NCBI RefSeq assembly: GCF_014647655.1
Contig: NZ_BMPP01000006.1
Location: 124,595-188,594 of the forward strand
Reading direction: 5' to 3'
Source: Deinococcus malanensis
GTDB taxonomy: Bacteria > Deinococcota > Deinococci > Deinococcales > Deinococcaceae
Length of the DNA: 64,000 bases
Each line of letters starts with the position of its first letter. Position 1 is the stretch's first letter. Shown piece by piece: positions 37,365-50,913 of the stretch. The position numbers and the translations under genes were made by a program. A model generated the notes under the pieces. It was not told the origin of the DNA, made no database searches, and saw nothing but the letters and a program-made list of their open reading frames with translations.

Positions 37365-38423
37365 ATGCGCGTTCCGGTAACGCCCGCTCTGAGCTTTGGT
37401 CTGTTAACAGACGTAGGGCGTCAGAGACAGGGCGGTGTCAACCAGGATGCGGCGCTGGCACTCGACCTACCTCACGGTGGTCTGTACGCGGTCGCAGACG
37501 GGATGGGCGGACACGCGGCTGGAGAACTGGCGGCGAATCTCGCGCTTGACGCCCTGGCGCAGCACTACGGCGAGGAGCGCGGCAATCCCCCGTCGCGCCT
37601 GATTGCAGCGGTGCAGGCCGCCAATTTGACCGTGCTGCGCCACGCGGTCGGGGAATACATGGGCATGGGCACTACCCTGCTGGCGGCGGTGATCGACCGG
37701 GGCGCCCTGCTCATCGCGCATGTTGGGGACTCGCGGGCATACTTGCTGCGCGATGGGACCCTGCACCGCCTGACGGAGGACCATTCCTGGGTGGCCGAAC
37801 AGGTGCGCCTGGGCCTGCTGACCGAGGAGGAGGCCAGAACCCACCAGTGGCGCAGCGTGGTCAGCAACGCGCTGGGCGGCGAGGAGCGCGTTCGCCTGGA
37901 GCTCTTTGGGGTGCCGCTGCACAGCGGGGACCGCCTGCTGCTGTGCAGTGACGGCCTGAGCGGCGTGGTCAGCGAGGAGGATCTCATCACGCTGCTCAGC
38001 GGTGGCGCGCCCCAGGACACCGTGCGGCAACTGGTCAACGCCGCCAACGACGCTGGCGGGCCCGACAACATCACGGCGCTGATTGTGGATGTGCAGCGCG
38101 AGGCGCGCCTTCCCAACTACGAACTGCCGCCTCCCCGCACCGAGGGTCCGGTATATGCCGACATCCTGCTCAGCACCCAGCGGGGCAACAGCCTGGTGAC
38201 CTATGTGCTGCTGATGCTGGCGTATTTCACGCTGTTGAGCGTGATCCTGGTCCCGGAACACCGTTCGCTGCTGGGCATCCTGGGCAGCGTGGTCATGATT
38301 CTGATCATGGCCGGGCAGCGGGTGACGCTGGCGCGTCAGGCCGAGCGCTACCTTGCCCGCCCGCGCGCCGTGCTGAACCGCGCCGTGGGCCGGCGCCCAC
38401 CTGACGTGAAATCCCACCGCTAG
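37365..38423 (+). CDS. PP2C-family Ser/Thr protein phosphatase with membrane anchor
   Basis: 352 residues from ATG 37365, preferred over an in-frame start at 37347 because of the TATATT box. Metal-binding motifs of PPM/PP2[45 protein letters not shown] and [11 protein letters not shown]. After residue ~260 come two hydrophobic helices ([19 protein letters not shown] and [13 protein letters not shown]) and a basic tail, anchoring it in the membrane. It reverses Ser/Thr kinase signalling. The matching kinase is not adjacent. Confidence 0.9.
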   Translation: MRVPVTPALSFGLLTDVGRQRQGGVNQDAALALDLPHGGLYAVADGMGGHAAGELAANLALDALAQHYGEERGNPPSRLIAAVQAANLTVLRHAVGEYMGMGTTLLAAVIDRGALLIAHVGDSRAYLLRDGTLHRLTEDHSWVAEQVRLGLLTEEEARTHQWRSVVSNALGGEERVRLELFGVPLHSGDRLLLCSDGLSGVVSEEDLITLLSGGAPQDTVRQLVNAANDAGGPDNITALIVDVQREARLPNYELPPPRTEGPVYADILLSTQRGNSLVTYVLLMLAYFTLLSVILVPEHRSLLGILGSVVMILIMAGQRVTLARQAERYLARPRAVLNRAVGRRPPDVKSHR

Positions 38424-38558
38424 GGTCAGAGGGGGTGGTGACAGGCCTTCCGGCGCCAGGTGTCTGGCCGCCGGAGGCATGTGAAACCAGCTATGCCGGG
38501 CCCGCCCTGCGCAGTCGCAAGCGGCAGCGGTCAGCCCCAGAACCGCTACCATGCACCC

Positions 38559-38936
38559 ATGAAAGACATCGTGCAGACAGACAGCGCGCCGGCTGCCATC
38601 GGCCCGTACAGCCAGGCCGTCAGCTTCGGCAATCTGGTGATCACCAGTGGGCAGATTCCGCTGACCCTGGGTGGAGATCTGGTCGAGGGTGACATTGCCC
38701 AGCAGACCGAGCAGGTGATTGCCAACCTGAAGGCTGTCCTGGCCGCAGCGGGCACCGATCTGGCACGGGTGGTCAAGACCACCGTGTTCCTGGCCGACAT
38801 GAACGAGTTTGCCGCCATGAATGCGGTGTACGAGCGGCACTTCCCCGCTCCGTACCCTGCCCGCAGCACCGTGCAGGTGGCCCGGCTTCCGCGTGACGTG
38901 CGGGTAGAAATTGAGGTTATAGCCGAGCGGCACTGA
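38559..38936 (+). CDS. RidA-family enamine/imine deaminase
   Basis: 125 residues from ATG 38559. Typical order: APAAIGPYSQAV, LVITSGQIPL, EQVIANLKAVLAAAG, VVKTTVFLADMNEF, FPAPYPARSTVQVARLPRDV (catalytic Arg in P-x-R-S/T) and VEIEVIA. Trimeric RidA proteins hydrolyse 2-aminoacrylate released by PLP enzymes. No operon partner; TACCAT lies 6 nt upstream. Confidence 0.93.
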   Translation: MKDIVQTDSAPAAIGPYSQAVSFGNLVITSGQIPLTLGGDLVEGDIAQQTEQVIANLKAVLAAAGTDLARVVKTTVFLADMNEFAAMNAVYERHFPAPYPARSTVQVARLPRDVRVEIEVIAERH

Positions 38937-39038
38937 ACAGTCTGCCCGCACCCCCGCTCCCGTCCCACCCAGGTGGGCGGGAGCGCTTTGTGTCATGGCT
39001 CTTGGCACGCGTCCGCCAGACATGACATTGTGCATAGC

Positions 39039-39899
39039 GTGTTCGTCCTGCCCATTCGATTCGAGCGGAGTCCGCGCCTGCACCCGATGCTGAGCGAGGT
39101 CCCGCATGTGGTCGGGACGAAAGTGGTCGTGCAGGGCAAGCGCGGCCCAGAGGTGGCCACCGTGCGCGGCGACCCGGGCGAGCGCAAGGCCCAGGAGCGC
39201 TACGGCATGGTGCTGCGCGCGGCCAGCCCCGAAGATCTGGCCCACTGGGAGGACCTGCACCGTCAGGGCGAGGATCTGAAGTGGCTGCTGCGTGCCCGGG
39301 CCCGTGAGCGTGGGCTCCCCGTGAAACTTGTGGCGGTTGAGTTCACCCTTGACGAGAGCCTCGTGACGGTGAGCTACAGCGCCGACGAGCGCATCGAGCT
39401 GACCAGCCTGATCGGGGAAGTGCGGGCCCACACCCGCGCGCGCGTGAACTTCGCTGCAGTAGGTCCCCGTGAGCAGGCCCAGATGATCGGAACCCTGGGG
39501 GCCTGTGGCCGCGAGAACTGCTCGAGCAACCACCTGCAGGACTTCGCGCCGGTCAGTATCCGCATGGCGCGCGACCAGCAGCTGCCCCTGAACCCGGAAA
39601 AGCTTTCGGGACCGTGCGGAAGACTGCTGTGCTGTCTGCAGTTCGAGCACACCCAGTACCTGGACCTGCTCAAGGATCTGCCGCGCAAGAACGCCAAGGT
39701 CTGTCATGAAGGCTCCGGGGCCTGCGGCAAGGTCACAAAGCTCCATCCGCTGAGCGGGACGGTGGACGTGCACACTGATCAGGGCACGCTGCTGGGGGTC
39801 CCGGCGGCCGACCTGCGCCGCGCCCCGGAAGAAGTCCGCGGGCCGCCCGAAAAGGGCGCGCGTCCGGCCCGCCGGGACCCCGGCCCCGGCGCGAGCTGA
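39039..39899 (+). CDS. RicT/YaaT-like PSP1 C-terminal domain protein
   Basis: 286 residues with a GTG start at 39039 ([16 protein letters not shown]); GTG 39030 is also possible. The PSP1 domain occupies ~40-200 and contains [18 protein letters not shown] and [14 protein letters not shown]. Conserved cysteines follow in [17 protein letters not shown] and [14 protein letters not shown], as in YaaT/RicT, which with RicA and RicF holds Fe-S clusters and promotes RNase Y-dependent processing in Bacillus. Ends in a basic Pro/Arg-rich tail. Partner genes are not in the window. Confidence 0.88.
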   Translation: MFVLPIRFERSPRLHPMLSEVPHVVGTKVVVQGKRGPEVATVRGDPGERKAQERYGMVLRAASPEDLAHWEDLHRQGEDLKWLLRARARERGLPVKLVAVEFTLDESLVTVSYSADERIELTSLIGEVRAHTRARVNFAAVGPREQAQMIGTLGACGRENCSSNHLQDFAPVSIRMARDQQLPLNPEKLSGPCGRLLCCLQFEHTQYLDLLKDLPRKNAKVCHEGSGACGKVTKLHPLSGTVDVHTDQGTLLGVPAADLRRAPEEVRGPPEKGARPARRDPGPGAS

Positions 39900-39952
39900 C
39901 CCGGCCCTGGCCAGTGCGCCATCTGGCTTAGTTTTGCTCCGGGCGCCAGGGC

Positions 39953-39958
39953 TAGACT
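39953..39958 (+). promoter_or_regulatory. Leaderless-type -10 box for the M3 peptidase gene
   Basis: TAGACT 8 nt before ATG 39967 and no Shine-Dalgarno. Confidence 0.4.
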
Positions 39959-39966
39959 TGGCAGCG

Positions 39967-41676
<1,710 letters not shown>

Positions 41677-41824
41677 ACCATCTGGCGCGAGGCACGCCTG
41701 AAGCGTCACGACAGGTGAATGCCTCCTGCCTGGATGCAGCAGAGAGCCGCCGGTAGCAGGACTTTAAAGCAGGCCCATCTGGAGACCCAGCCTGGAGACT
41801 CGGCGCACGCTCCCCGACGACAAT

Positions 41825-41863
41825 AAAACGCGGCGCCCCTGACTAGCAGGGGCGCCGCGTTTT
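41825..41863. terminator. Strong bidirectional intrinsic terminator
   Basis: Perfect 16-bp stem (AAAACGCGGCGCCCCT and complement) with a 7-nt loop; A-run on one side and T-run on the other make it work in both directions, between two convergent genes. Confidence 0.92.
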
Positions 41864-41869
41864 ACGAGC

Positions 41870-42964
41870 TTAGTAGCGGTAGTTGGTGGTTTCGGTCACC
41901 TGAACGCTCAGGGTGCGGTTGGCGCCTCGGGTCACGGTCACGGTCACGGTGCTTCCACCCTTGCTCAGGGTGCTGACGTAGCCGGTGGTGGTCGTGCGGG
42001 TTCCCTGCACGGTATAGCCCTGGTTGCGCAGGTCAGTTACCTTCTGGTCCAGCGCGCTGCGGGCGGGATCCTGCAGTTGGGTCCCGGTGATGGCGCCCAG
42101 CAGGCCGCCGATCAGGTCAAGGAAGGTGTTGCCAGTGGTTACAGGAGCCTGAACCACGGCCTGAGCGGCCGGCGCGAGGTCCACATTCAGGTTGGTGATG
42201 GTGCCCTGGCGGATGGTCACGGTGGTGGCGAAGTCGCTGTAGCCGGGAGCCTGGACACGCACAGGGTAGGTGCCGGCGCGCAGGTTGCTGTAGGTCACGT
42301 TGCTGCCGCCCAGACGCTGGCCGTTAAGGATCACGCTGGCGTTGACGTTGGTACCCACAAACAGGCTGCCGGTGGTCACGGGGTTCTGAGCCGCCACCTG
42401 GTAGAAGGCGGTGTCACTGACCCAGCTGTTCTGGGGCAGAGGGTTAACCACGATGCTCAGGGCCTGGGCCAGTCCGGCCTGGCCTCTGGCATTCACGGTG
42501 GCGAACTGGTCCTGGCTGGTCCGGAAGCTGCTGATCTGGTCCAGGTTCAGCGGGGTCAGGCTGGCCAGCGCCAGAACCTTGTTCTGGCCGACGGGGCCGC
42601 CCACGTCAAAGGTGAAGTTGTCGCCAGGAGCCGGGAAGGAACGGGTGGCACCGGCCTTGACGAAATTGTCGCCGCCCAGACGGTTGGGCAGAACCTGATC
42701 AACTTCGCCGCTGGGGTCAACGTTGAAGAGGTAGATGTAAGCGTCACGGTTGACGGTAGCGCTCACGGTGATCTTGTCGCCCACGCGGTAGGCGGGGTTC
42801 TGGTTGCCACTGGCATCCCTGTCCACACGCACGCTGACGCTGAGGTCGGGCTGCGTGGGGTTGACGATGATGCTCTGGGCGCTGATGCGTCCCTGAGCAG
42901 AAGCAGTACCGAAGGCGGTGGCCGTAGTCAGGGCCATAAGGGCAGTCAAGGTCTTCTTGTTCAT
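41870..42964 (-). CDS. Secreted DUF4384 + PEGA-domain protein (S-layer-associated type)
   Basis: 364 residues from 42964 ([20 protein letters not shown]), a signal peptide cleaved near ASAQ; an upstream in-frame start at 42988 would add eight residues. DUF4384 domain at ~45-190 ([37 protein letters not shown]). PEGA-type domain at ~215-285 ([17 protein letters not shown] to [11 protein letters not shown]). The C-terminal ~80 residues contain a second beta region. Such proteins are abundant in Deinococcus envelopes. Probably cell-surface; the binding partner is unknown. Confidence 0.82.
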   Translation of the reverse strand: MNKKTLTALMALTTATAFGTASAQGRISAQSIIVNPTQPDLSVSVRVDRDASGNQNPAYRVGDKITVSATVNRDAYIYLFNVDPSGEVDQVLPNRLGGDNFVKAGATRSFPAPGDNFTFDVGGPVGQNKVLALASLTPLNLDQISSFRTSQDQFATVNARGQAGLAQALSIVVNPLPQNSWVSDTAFYQVAAQNPVTTGSLFVGTNVNASVILNGQRLGGSNVTYSNLRAGTYPVRVQAPGYSDFATTVTIRQGTITNLNVDLAPAAQAVVQAPVTTGNTFLDLIGGLLGAITGTQLQDPARSALDQKVTDLRNQGYTVQGTRTTTTGYVSTLSKGGSTVTVTVTRGANRTLSVQVTETTNYRY

Positions 42965-43139
42965 GCCGCGATTCTTGCCTGACGCCATGACCCGTGACTG
43001 ATGAAACCTGAAAATGCCTTCAGACTCCACCCGGTCTCAAGAGAGGATAAAAACTGGCTGGCGTCTGAGCCAGAACGCCAGGGACACCCTGCGCCATTGT
43101 GCCGATGCTTCCAGTCCTGAAGGGGTGCACACTGGCTGT

Positions 43140-44156
43140 ATGACTACGTCTACTGCCCCAATCACGCGCCCTGTCACGGCATTTATGCCGGACGCCGCCA
43201 CGCCAGAGCAGCGCCTTGCCGTTGGGATTCTTCTGGCTGAAAGCTATAGCTACGCCTACCCTGAAGACCCCCCTCTATTGTCCGAGAAAGAAGCCGTGGG
43301 CCTTACACACCTGTCCCCCGATGAGAAAGCCGAGCATTTCGTGATCTGGGACAAGGACCGGGCCCTGGGCTGGGGGGTGCTGAGCTACGACATGAAACAG
43401 AACCTGCACGCGGCCCACGCCCGCCTGGTCGTGCACCCTGAGACTCGCCGCCAGGGCCATGGACGCGCCCTGACCTATGCGCTTGAAGATGCGGCCCGTC
43501 GCGCAGGCCGTACCCTGATTACCTTCGGCACCACCAGCCGCGCTCCTGCAGGCGAGGCCTACGCCCGCACCCTGAACGCGGAGCCCGCCCTGCCAATGCG
43601 CCAGAGCCAGCTGGACCTCACCGCCCTGGACCCGGCACTGATTGACCGCTGGCTGGTTCGTCCCGGGGGGGAGCCCTACTGCCTGCATACCTGGACCGTG
43701 ATTCCCGATGACTTCCTGGAACGCGCCGCCGACATGATGATGGTCATGAACACCGCGCCGCGCGGAGACCTGGAGGTCGACGACTGGACCATCACCCCGG
43801 AGATGATCCGCGCCTGGGACGCCATGATCGCCGAGGCCGGCGAAACCCGCTTCATGATGGCTGTGGAAGATACGCGTACTGCCCAGCTCGACGGCTATAC
43901 CGAAGTGTTCTGGACACCCGAGCGCGCCTCGCTGGTCTACCAGGGAGCCACGGCGGTGCGGCCCAGCGCACGCGGACTGGGCCTGGGCAAATGGCTCAAG
44001 GCAGCTATGCTGCGGCACGTGCAGCAGCACTGCCCCGGAGCCCGCTGGGTGCGGACCAACAATGCCAACGTGAACGAGGCGATGCTGGGCATCAACGTGG
44101 CCCTGGGCTTCGAGCCGTGGGCCAGCTTCACCGAGTGGCAACTCAAGCTTGCCTGA
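43140..44156 (+). CDS. Double-GNAT acetyltransferase, fourth paralogue
   Basis: 338 residues. First GNAT loop [18 protein letters not shown] and second [18 protein letters not shown], ending [10 protein letters not shown], the same plan as the three tandem genes at 16022-18944. It stands alone, divergent from the DUF4384 gene and followed by a yfiT-type gene. Substrate unknown. Confidence 0.83.
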   Translation: MTTSTAPITRPVTAFMPDAATPEQRLAVGILLAESYSYAYPEDPPLLSEKEAVGLTHLSPDEKAEHFVIWDKDRALGWGVLSYDMKQNLHAAHARLVVHPETRRQGHGRALTYALEDAARRAGRTLITFGTTSRAPAGEAYARTLNAEPALPMRQSQLDLTALDPALIDRWLVRPGGEPYCLHTWTVIPDDFLERAADMMMVMNTAPRGDLEVDDWTITPEMIRAWDAMIAEAGETRFMMAVEDTRTAQLDGYTEVFWTPERASLVYQGATAVRPSARGLGLGKWLKAAMLRHVQQHCPGARWVRTNNANVNEAMLGINVALGFEPWASFTEWQLKLA

Positions 44157-44169
44157 GGGGCACAGGACT

Positions 44170-44175
44170 TATGCT
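44170..44175 (+). promoter_or_regulatory. Leaderless-type -10 box for the YfiT-like gene
   Basis: TATGCT 6 nt before ATG 44182. The 16-mer TATGCTCGGCGCATGA here is identical to the one at the hisA start on the minus strand. Confidence 0.5.
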
Positions 44176-44181
44176 CGGCGC

Positions 44182-44721
44182 ATGACTGACCTCCCGGATG
44201 TCCAGCCCCTCGATCCCCGCTACCCGATTGGCCCCCTGCCACAGCTCCCCGACGACGCGCGTGTTCCGGCCACCCTGGAACAGATGTCCGTCAAGATGCG
44301 GGCCGCTGTGGGAGCGTGGCAGGAGCTGCTCTCGGACCAGAGCGAAACGGACCTGGCTCGGACCTACCGCCCGGGCAGCTGGACCCTGCGCCAGCTTGCC
44401 CACCACACCGCCGACGCGCATCTGCACGGGCTGCACCGCCTGCGCATGGGCCTGACCATTCCGGACTACATGATCCAGCCGTTTGACCAGGATGCGGCCG
44501 TGGCGCTGCCGGACTACACGCTGCCTGTCGAGGACGCCATGACGCTGATGGAGGTCATCAATACGCGCTGGGTGGCGCTGCTCCAGGGTGTGGACCCAGC
44601 GACCCTGAACCGCCAGGTGATGCACCCGGCCGAGGGGCCACATGACCTGTGGCAGCTGATCAACAAGCACGACTGGCACCTGAGGCACCACCTGGCGCAG
44701 GCTCACCTGGCGCTGGAGTAA
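44182..44721 (+). CDS. YfiT/BstA-type DinB-fold putative thiol transferase
   Basis: 179 residues from ATG 44182. [15 protein letters not shown] is the YfiT-group signature. The four-helix DinB fold has metal-binding His residues in [16 protein letters not shown] and [15 protein letters not shown]. Characterised members are metal-dependent and include bacillithiol S-transferases. Together with the PIG-L gene at 20404 it supports bacillithiol use by this organism, though thiol specificity is inferred. Confidence 0.82.
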   Translation: MTDLPDVQPLDPRYPIGPLPQLPDDARVPATLEQMSVKMRAAVGAWQELLSDQSETDLARTYRPGSWTLRQLAHHTADAHLHGLHRLRMGLTIPDYMIQPFDQDAAVALPDYTLPVEDAMTLMEVINTRWVALLQGVDPATLNRQVMHPAEGPHDLWQLINKHDWHLRHHLAQAHLALE

Positions 44722-44832
44722 GGCCCTGGTCCACAGAGGGCTGGTCCGCTTCTGAGCAGAAGAATGGCTTCCAGTCCAGAGCACCACCTGAACGCGTGCC
44801 GGGACGACTTGTTCCAGCGCGCGGTGGCATCC

Positions 44833-46578
44833 TTATTTCTTTTTAGCGGTGTTGCACAGCGGCAGGTACTGAGGCAGCCAGGCACGGTCACGGATGCTGG
44901 CCTCAAGCTGCTCGTCGGTCAGGTTACGCATGCGGCGGTCAGCGCACACACCGTCGGTAATGGCCTGCCGGGCCACACGCGCGGCGATCTTGATGCTGAT
45001 CTCCCGCAGGTCACTGATGGGCGGGTAGACCCGGCCCTGATCGGTGGGTGTTACCTCTACCAGGGTATAGGCGGCCGCCATGACCATGTTGTCGGTGATT
45101 TCCCGCGCGCGTGTCGCCACGGCCCCGAACCCCAGCCCCGGGAAGATGAAGGCGTTGTTGCCCTGGCCGATAGGATAGGCCTGCTGGCCGTACTGAATGT
45201 CGGCAAAGGGGCTGCCGGTGGCCACGATGGCCTGTCCGTCGGTCCACGCAATCAGATCGGAAGGCTGCGCTTCCACGTGGCTGCTGGGGTTGCTCAGCGG
45301 AAACACGATGGGGCGCTGCGTGTGGGTCAGCATGGCCTCGATGCTCTCGCGACGGAACAGCCCTGGCACGCCGGTAAAGCCCAGCAGCGCCGTGGCACGG
45401 CTGTTGACGATGACCTCGTGCAGGTTGGGGGCTTCTCCGGCGTAGGTCCAGCCCTTCAGGTCTTCCGGGCGGCGCAAGAAGCTCATCTGCTGCGGCTCCA
45501 GGTCTGCCTGGCCTTCCATCAGCAGGCCGTAGCGGTCCACCACGAACACCCGCGCACTGGCCTCCTCGAAGGTCAGTCCCTCATGCATCAGGCCCTGGCG
45601 GATGGCCATGGCCACGCCGATGCCGGCGGCGCCCGCACCGACGACCACAAAGGTCTGCCCCGTGAGGCTTTCACCCTTGATGCGGCAGGCACTGAGCAGC
45701 CCCGACAGGGCCATGGCACCGGTCCCCTGGATGTCGTCGTTGAAGCTGGGCACCACCCGGCGGTAGCGCTCCAGCACCCGGAACGCCGTACCGCGGCTGA
45801 AATCCTCCCACTGGATGATCGCTTTCGGGTAGCGGGCGTGCGCGGCCTCCACGAACCTGTCCAGGAACTCGTCGTACTCGGCGCCCGTCATACGGCGCTG
45901 GTGCAATCCCAGGTACAGCGGATCGTCGATCAGGTCCTGACGGTTGGTGCCCACATCGAGCTCGACCGGCAGGGCCTTGTCCGGACCCACGCCACCGGCC
46001 GCGGTGTACAGGCTGAGCTTGCCGATGCTGATCGCCATGCCGCCGAAGCCCTGGTCCCCGATGCCCAGAATGGCGCTGCTGTCCGTGGCCACGATCATGC
46101 GCACGTCGTTGACCGGCACATTTTCCAGCATCTCCTCCACCCGGTCGATGTCCTGGGCGCTGACCGTGAAGCCGCGTGGATAACGGTAATTGCTGGAAAA
46201 CTGCTTGACCGCCTCGCCCACCGTGGGCGTGTAGATGATGGGCAGCATCTCTTCCAGGTGGTCTTCAAGCACCGCGTAGAACAGCACCTCGTTGCGGTCC
46301 TGCAGGGCGCGCAGATATTCGTGCTTTTCCAGGTCGGTGGCCTGACGCAGGTAGCGCAGGTAGGTGCGCTGCTTCTGTTCCTCGAAGGTGCTGACGTGCG
46401 GCGGAATCAATCCCTCCAGGCCCAGTTCTCTACGCTCCTGCGGGGTGAAGGCGGTCGTCTTGTTCAGCAGCGGATTTTGCAGCAGGGCCAGGCCGTTGAC
46501 GTATACGTCGATGTAACGCTGTCCGTTTTCATTGCGTTTGACGTCGTAATAGCGGGAGACCGGGGGCGTGTCGGGCAT
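44833..46578 (-). CDS. NAD-dependent malic enzyme
   Basis: 581 residues from ATG 46578, which has TATTCT 9 nt upstream; a longer reading to 46815 would add an unconserved extension. N-terminal malic domain with [20 protein letters not shown] (catalytic Tyr region), [18 protein letters not shown] and [31 protein letters not shown] with metal ligands, and the NAD fold [16 protein letters not shown]. Oxidatively decarboxylates malate to pyruvate. Length and motifs match the NAD-linked SfcA/MaeA class. Complements mdh at 58051. Confidence 0.93.
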   Translation of the reverse strand: MPDTPPVSRYYDVKRNENGQRYIDVYVNGLALLQNPLLNKTTAFTPQERRELGLEGLIPPHVSTFEEQKQRTYLRYLRQATDLEKHEYLRALQDRNEVLFYAVLEDHLEEMLPIIYTPTVGEAVKQFSSNYRYPRGFTVSAQDIDRVEEMLENVPVNDVRMIVATDSSAILGIGDQGFGGMAISIGKLSLYTAAGGVGPDKALPVELDVGTNRQDLIDDPLYLGLHQRRMTGAEYDEFLDRFVEAAHARYPKAIIQWEDFSRGTAFRVLERYRRVVPSFNDDIQGTGAMALSGLLSACRIKGESLTGQTFVVVGAGAAGIGVAMAIRQGLMHEGLTFEEASARVFVVDRYGLLMEGQADLEPQQMSFLRRPEDLKGWTYAGEAPNLHEVIVNSRATALLGFTGVPGLFRRESIEAMLTHTQRPIVFPLSNPSSHVEAQPSDLIAWTDGQAIVATGSPFADIQYGQQAYPIGQGNNAFIFPGLGFGAVATRAREITDNMVMAAAYTLVEVTPTDQGRVYPPISDLREISIKIAARVARQAITDGVCADRRMRNLTDEQLEASIRDRAWLPQYLPLCNTAKKK

Positions 46579-46877
46579 AACCGCACAAGAATACCCGTCT
46601 GATATTGAACGAGGTTCAGACGTGAGTGGGGGCCCGGCAGGGCGGACAACTCCCTGTTCAGGCGGTGAACAGAATGCCTGAGGGGAGCAGAAGATGGACG
46701 CAGTGTGGGTTATGAGGAGACAGAGCATCTGGCTCGCAGGCGCAAGCACAGCCATCCGGAACTGCTGGCGTCTCCGGGCCTCTGAGAGCCTGGGGAAAGT
46801 CTGTCTGCTTTCCACGGGTGTTGCCAGGTCACGCTCCGCGATACAACGTCCAGCGCAACCTCAGGTATCTGGTAGAC

Positions 46878-47018
46878 CTACACGTAGAACCTGTGGAACA
46901 CAGCACCTGTAATCAGCAGCAGGATAAGCACTGTCCATCCTGGCCAGCCAAAAAAGTAATTACCGGCCCCTGCAATCAGCACAGCGCCTATTGCCAGGGC
47001 ATACCTCATGAGCCGCAT
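46878..47018 (-). CDS. Candidate small membrane protein, 46 residues
   Basis: Short frame from ATG 47018 to TAG 46878. It has two hydrophobic helices (YALAIGAVLIAGAGNYFF and WTVLILLLITGAVF) with basic ends (MRLMR and HRFYV), a typical hairpin membrane miniprotein. No strong Shine-Dalgarno. It occupies an otherwise empty interval between the malic enzyme start and the thioesterase end; bases 46579-46877 hold only the malic enzyme promoter region. Confidence 0.4.
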   Translation of the reverse strand: MRLMRYALAIGAVLIAGAGNYFFGWPGWTVLILLLITGAVFHRFYV

Positions 47019-47128
47019 CAACAGTCATCGGAAGAACTCTGCAGTGGACAGGCTTTCGGGACAATTCCCGTTCTCTCCAGGCGTTTTCAGCCTCGCGTAT
47101 GGCTCTGCCAGGAACCTGCCCTGCGGTC

Positions 47129-47548
47129 TCATTTCCCGCCTGCGGCCCAGCGCTCGCGCAGGCGGTCAAAGTTCGCGTCGATCTTTTCCTGCGGCAGCAC
47201 CATCTGCGTGGTCGTGCCGGTACCGATCTCGTCGCCAAGTTGGTTGACGGCCCGCATATTGGCGTGAATGCGCCGACCATCCGTGCGGTCGAAGGTCGCG
47301 GTCACCGTGACGGTCATTCCCGGCAGGGCCGAAGCGGTATGGGTAACGTCCACCTGGGTGCCGATGCCGCCTTCTCCAACTTCTAGAAAGGGAAGGATGA
47401 TCTTGCGACCGGCTTCCTCGAAATGACGGGCCATCCAGTAGGTGGCGTACACCGGATGAAGTTTGCCGAGCTCTCCGAACTCGACCGTCATCTCATCGGT
47501 CACCGTCACGGTCAGCGTCTGCGTGAAGCCAGCAGGAATGGGGCGCAT
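47129..47548 (-). CDS. Hotdog-fold thioesterase (FlK-like)
   Basis: 139 residues. [20 protein letters not shown] is the typical hotdog helix start with Thr and the E-A-G hinge; then [20 protein letters not shown] with conserved His, and [15 protein letters not shown]. This resembles fluoroacetyl-CoA thioesterase-type proteins that hydrolyse small acyl-CoAs. Physiological substrate unknown. Confidence 0.8.
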   Translation of the reverse strand: MRPIPAGFTQTLTVTVTDEMTVEFGELGKLHPVYATYWMARHFEEAGRKIILPFLEVGEGGIGTQVDVTHTASALPGMTVTVTATFDRTDGRRIHANMRAVNQLGDEIGTGTTTQMVLPQEKIDANFDRLRERWAAGGK

Positions 47549-47590
47549 TCAGCCAGGGTAAATCATTCACTGTCCTTTTCCCGGGGGCCC

Positions 47591-47596
47591 TACCCT
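47591..47596 (+). promoter_or_regulatory. Leaderless-type -10 box for the secreted propeller gene
   Basis: TACCCT 6 nt before ATG 47603; no Shine-Dalgarno. Confidence 0.4.
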
Positions 47597-47602
47597 GAAG
47601 CC

Positions 47603-49645
47603 ATGCGCCTACGCACTGCGACCCTGCTGACCCTTTCACTGCCTGGTGTCATGCTGGTGGCCAGTCCAGCGGCATCGGCCCTGACCCTGGCCGGGAGTGC
47701 GCGTATTCCCGGTCACGCCGCCGGCACCTTCGGCACGCCCGGCGATCTGGGCGGTCCTGCGGGCGGGCTGGCGTGGGCACCGGACGGTAGCGCCTACACC
47801 CTGGACGGCGCGCGCGTGTTGCAGCACTGGAATGTCCAGACCGGTCAGCTCCTCTCCCGGCAGGAGGTCAGAGCGCCGTCCACCCTGCCGGACGCGGTCC
47901 TGGCCAATGGCCCCCGCCTGACGCTCGGTGGCTACCGGGCTGACGGCCGCCTGCACGGCCCCTTTATTCGTGCACAGGGCCATAAGGATGGGCAGCCCTA
48001 TCAGACAGCCTTCACCCTGCAGGAAAACGGAACGGCCGTCCTGGGCGATATCTGCCAGAGCACGCGGGCGCATCCAGCAGGGTGCAGCGGAGCCAATGGA
48101 CGCTACGCGGCCCGGGTCGAACGGATGCAGGACGGTCGGGCCACCGTGCAGGCAGGGAACCGCCAGGGGCGGCCCGCGCAGGCCACCCTTCCGGCCGGCC
48201 AGGTCATGGACCTGGAGCCCAGCCCGGACGGACGGTTTGTCGCGGTGCTCAGACTGGTGCAGAAAAACGCTGGCTATGACCCGAATGCCCAGTTGTGGCT
48301 GGACCTGATCAATCTGAAGGACTCCCCACCGCGCGTCCGCTCCAGGCAACTGCCGGGCCGGGCCGGAACAGCCGACAGCCCCCCGGAGGTCCATTGGGCC
48401 GGAAAGGACCGTCTGCTGACGGCCACCTCGGACCTGGACACAGAGACGGGCGGTTCCACCCCCCACCTCCTGAGGCTCTGGAACCTCAGCAGTCCACAGG
48501 CCATCTGGAGCATACCTGCTACGGAGAACCTGCGCTCCGCGGTGCCCTCACCGAACGGCACGCTGTTTCTGACGGTGCGCGGAGGAAACGTGCCGGAAGT
48601 GCACCGGGTCAGTGACGGCCGTTTTGTGAGGCCGCTGGGAGCCGCAGTGACCGCCTTCACGCCCCTGAAGGGGCAGAGTGCGCTCGTGGCGCTGGACACC
48701 GGTCTCGGCCAGAGTGAACTGCGAGTGCTGACCCGCGGGGGTCGGAGCGTTCGGCTGGGTGGCGTCCGCGAGGGCACCGTTGTCCAGCTGGCAGCAAGCG
48801 CCGACGAGCGGCACTTCGTCCTGGGCCGCCACCGGTCGGTGGAACTGCTGGACGCTGCCGGCCGAACCCTCCACCGCTGGGCGGCCAGCAGCACCCCGAC
48901 CGAACTGGCCATTACAGCCGACCAGCGCCTCGCCTTTGCCCGGCTCAGTGATCACAGCCCCAGTGGCCTGTGGCAGGGTCTGGCCTGGAACGTCCGCACC
49001 GGCGAGCGAGTGTCGCTTCCCCCGGCCACCCGGCCTTTGCGTGCGGACCTGTGGGTTCAGGAACAGCGGCAGACCTCGGAGGGCGGCGTTCAGCTTGTGC
49101 GGCTGCGGGGCCTGAATCCAGCAGGAAAGGTGCAGTGGCAGGAGCCCTGGCGTCAGGAATGGTCAGCCTGGTTTCAGCCCAGCCTGGATGGCAGGGCCCT
49201 CCTGCGCATGACCACACGCCCCATTCCTGGCGTTCCCGAGCAGAGGGAGGTCAGTCTCTACCTACTGGACCCCAGCAAGGGCACCATGGGCCCAGGCGTG
49301 ACCCTTCGCCCCACGCTGACCGGTCCCTACCGGGGCCTGAGCCCGCAGGCCTTGGCTCCGGACCGCCGGTATGTCCTGCTGAGTGAGGGTGAAGGTGACG
49401 GGTGCGGGGGCAGCTTCTATGGCCTGCGGCTGGCAGACCTGCGGACCCGTTCTGAAGTCCGGCTGCCGGCCGGCCTGACGGGCGCCCTGCACCGGCATAC
49501 CGGCTGCGGCTATCCGGTGCCGATTCCGGAAACGGCCTTCACACAAGAGCAGGTCGGCACCCTGGGCCTGCTGGTGCGGGATGGGAATTCCCTCAACTGG
49601 TGGTTAGGGAAGCCGGCTGACGCGGCCCGTACACTGCCAAGATGA
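47603..49645 (+). CDS. Secreted beta-propeller-like protein
   Basis: 680 residues from ATG 47603. Signal peptide [19 protein letters not shown] (cleavage near residue 27). The rest is built of repeated beta-rich blades with [41 protein letters not shown] and [11 protein letters not shown], resembling WD40/YVTN-type propellers, perhaps two of them. Four Cys ([26 protein letters not shown]) could form disulfides. No catalytic motif. Its stop overlaps the yihY-type gene (ATGA), so it may act with that membrane protein. Confidence 0.7.
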   Translation: MRLRTATLLTLSLPGVMLVASPAASALTLAGSARIPGHAAGTFGTPGDLGGPAGGLAWAPDGSAYTLDGARVLQHWNVQTGQLLSRQEVRAPSTLPDAVLANGPRLTLGGYRADGRLHGPFIRAQGHKDGQPYQTAFTLQENGTAVLGDICQSTRAHPAGCSGANGRYAARVERMQDGRATVQAGNRQGRPAQATLPAGQVMDLEPSPDGRFVAVLRLVQKNAGYDPNAQLWLDLINLKDSPPRVRSRQLPGRAGTADSPPEVHWAGKDRLLTATSDLDTETGGSTPHLLRLWNLSSPQAIWSIPATENLRSAVPSPNGTLFLTVRGGNVPEVHRVSDGRFVRPLGAAVTAFTPLKGQSALVALDTGLGQSELRVLTRGGRSVRLGGVREGTVVQLAASADERHFVLGRHRSVELLDAAGRTLHRWAASSTPTELAITADQRLAFARLSDHSPSGLWQGLAWNVRTGERVSLPPATRPLRADLWVQEQRQTSEGGVQLVRLRGLNPAGKVQWQEPWRQEWSAWFQPSLDGRALLRMTTRPIPGVPEQREVSLYLLDPSKGTMGPGVTLRPTLTGPYRGLSPQALAPDRRYVLLSEGEGDGCGGSFYGLRLADLRTRSEVRLPAGLTGALHRHTGCGYPVPIPETAFTQEQVGTLGLLVRDGNSLNWWLGKPADAARTLPR

Positions 49646-50898
49646 CAGCTGCTCCCGTCCGCCCCGCGTCCAGGCCAAGGCAGCAGGCCATGCGACCGGC
49701 CGACCTGTTCACGGTAATCAAGGAGTCCGCGCAGGCCTTCGGGCAGGACAAGGCTCCCCGGCTGGCTGCGGCCATTGCCTACTACGCCATGTTCAGTGTG
49801 GCGCCTCTGCTGCTGTTCGCCGTGGCCATCGCCGGGCGCTTCCTGACCAACGAGGAAGTCGTGAACCAGCTCTTCGGGCCAAGCGGCATGCTCGCCAGAG
49901 AGCTCGGCGCTGACGCGGCCACCTTCCTGCGCTCGCTGGTGCCCCAGGAGGACGCCCTGCACAAGGGCACGCTGATCGCCAGCATTTTCGGCTTCATTAC
50001 CCTGTTCATGGGGGCCACCGGCCTGTTCGTACAGTTGCAAGACGCCCTGAACAGCATGTGGGGCGCCGACCCAGGACCACCCAAAGGGATCATGCACATG
50101 GTCCGCACGCGCCTGATCTCATTCCTGATGATCGTGCTGATCGGCCTGCTGCTGTTTGTGTTTCTGGGGCTCAACACCTACCTGTCGGCCATCGCCAATG
50201 ACCTGGGCGCGCGGTTCGGAGCCGGCACGATCCTGGTCCGGCTGCTGACTTTTGCCCTGTCCGCCCTGTTCCTGACGCCAGTGTTTGCCGCCATCTACAA
50301 GTTCCTGCCCAGTGTGCAGCTGGAGTGGCGCGAGGTCCTGGTGGGTGGTGCCATTACGGCGGCGCTGTTCACCCTGGGGCAGATCGCCATTGGCCTTTAT
50401 TTCGGACGTGCCGCTCCAGGGAGTGCCTTCGGAGCGGCCGGTGCGCTGGTGGCACTGCTGCTGTGGATCTATTACAGCGGCATGATCTTCTTCTTCGGTG
50501 CGGAAGTCACCTGGGTGTACTCGCAGAAGTACGGCTCGCACGCCGGTGGCGCCGCCAACACGTCCAAGAAGATGGCTCTGGCCCAGAAGGGCGCCCGGAT
50601 AGACCCCACGCCCAGCGCGGAAGAACAGGCTTCTGCAGCGAATGCAGATCAGCCGGTCCGCGATTCGCGGGGCCGGGTCGTGGGCGGCGCAGGAAAGGGC
50701 AAAGCACCTGCCGCAGACGTTCCAGGCACCACCCGCTGGCCCTTTGCCCGCCGCGTCAAGCGCCGCCAGCCAGCCAGGCCGGCAGGGCTGCTGCCCAGCG
50801 TGGCCGGTGCCGTCTGGAACGCCATGAGTGCGCTGCTGGCCATTCCGACGGTGCTGGTGCTGCAACTCGTGGGCCTGAACGGCAAACCCAAAAAGTAA
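49642..50898 (+). CDS. YihY/virulence factor BrkB family membrane protein
   Basis: 418 residues. About six membrane helices over residues ~40-300 with family motifs: [40 protein letters not shown]-like [19 protein letters not shown], and [21 protein letters not shown] long polar C-terminal tail follows (~305-418, Ala/Lys/Arg-rich). Despite the old name it is not an RNase; function is unknown. ATGA overlap with the preceding gene; terminator after the stop. Confidence 0.9.
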   Translation: MTAAPVRPASRPRQQAMRPADLFTVIKESAQAFGQDKAPRLAAAIAYYAMFSVAPLLLFAVAIAGRFLTNEEVVNQLFGPSGMLARELGADAATFLRSLVPQEDALHKGTLIASIFGFITLFMGATGLFVQLQDALNSMWGADPGPPKGIMHMVRTRLISFLMIVLIGLLLFVFLGLNTYLSAIANDLGARFGAGTILVRLLTFALSALFLTPVFAAIYKFLPSVQLEWREVLVGGAITAALFTLGQIAIGLYFGRAAPGSAFGAAGALVALLLWIYYSGMIFFFGAEVTWVYSQKYGSHAGGAANTSKKMALAQKGARIDPTPSAEEQASAANADQPVRDSRGRVVGGAGKGKAPAADVPGTTRWPFARRVKRRQPARPAGLLPSVAGAVWNAMSALLAIPTVLVLQLVGLNGKPKK

Positions 50899-50913
50899 CG
50901 ATTAGAGCTGCGT

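Noticed and set aside
44764..46602. 612-codon plus-strand frame opposite the malic enzyme
   Set aside because: Antisense to a clear full-length malic enzyme; no domain motifs.
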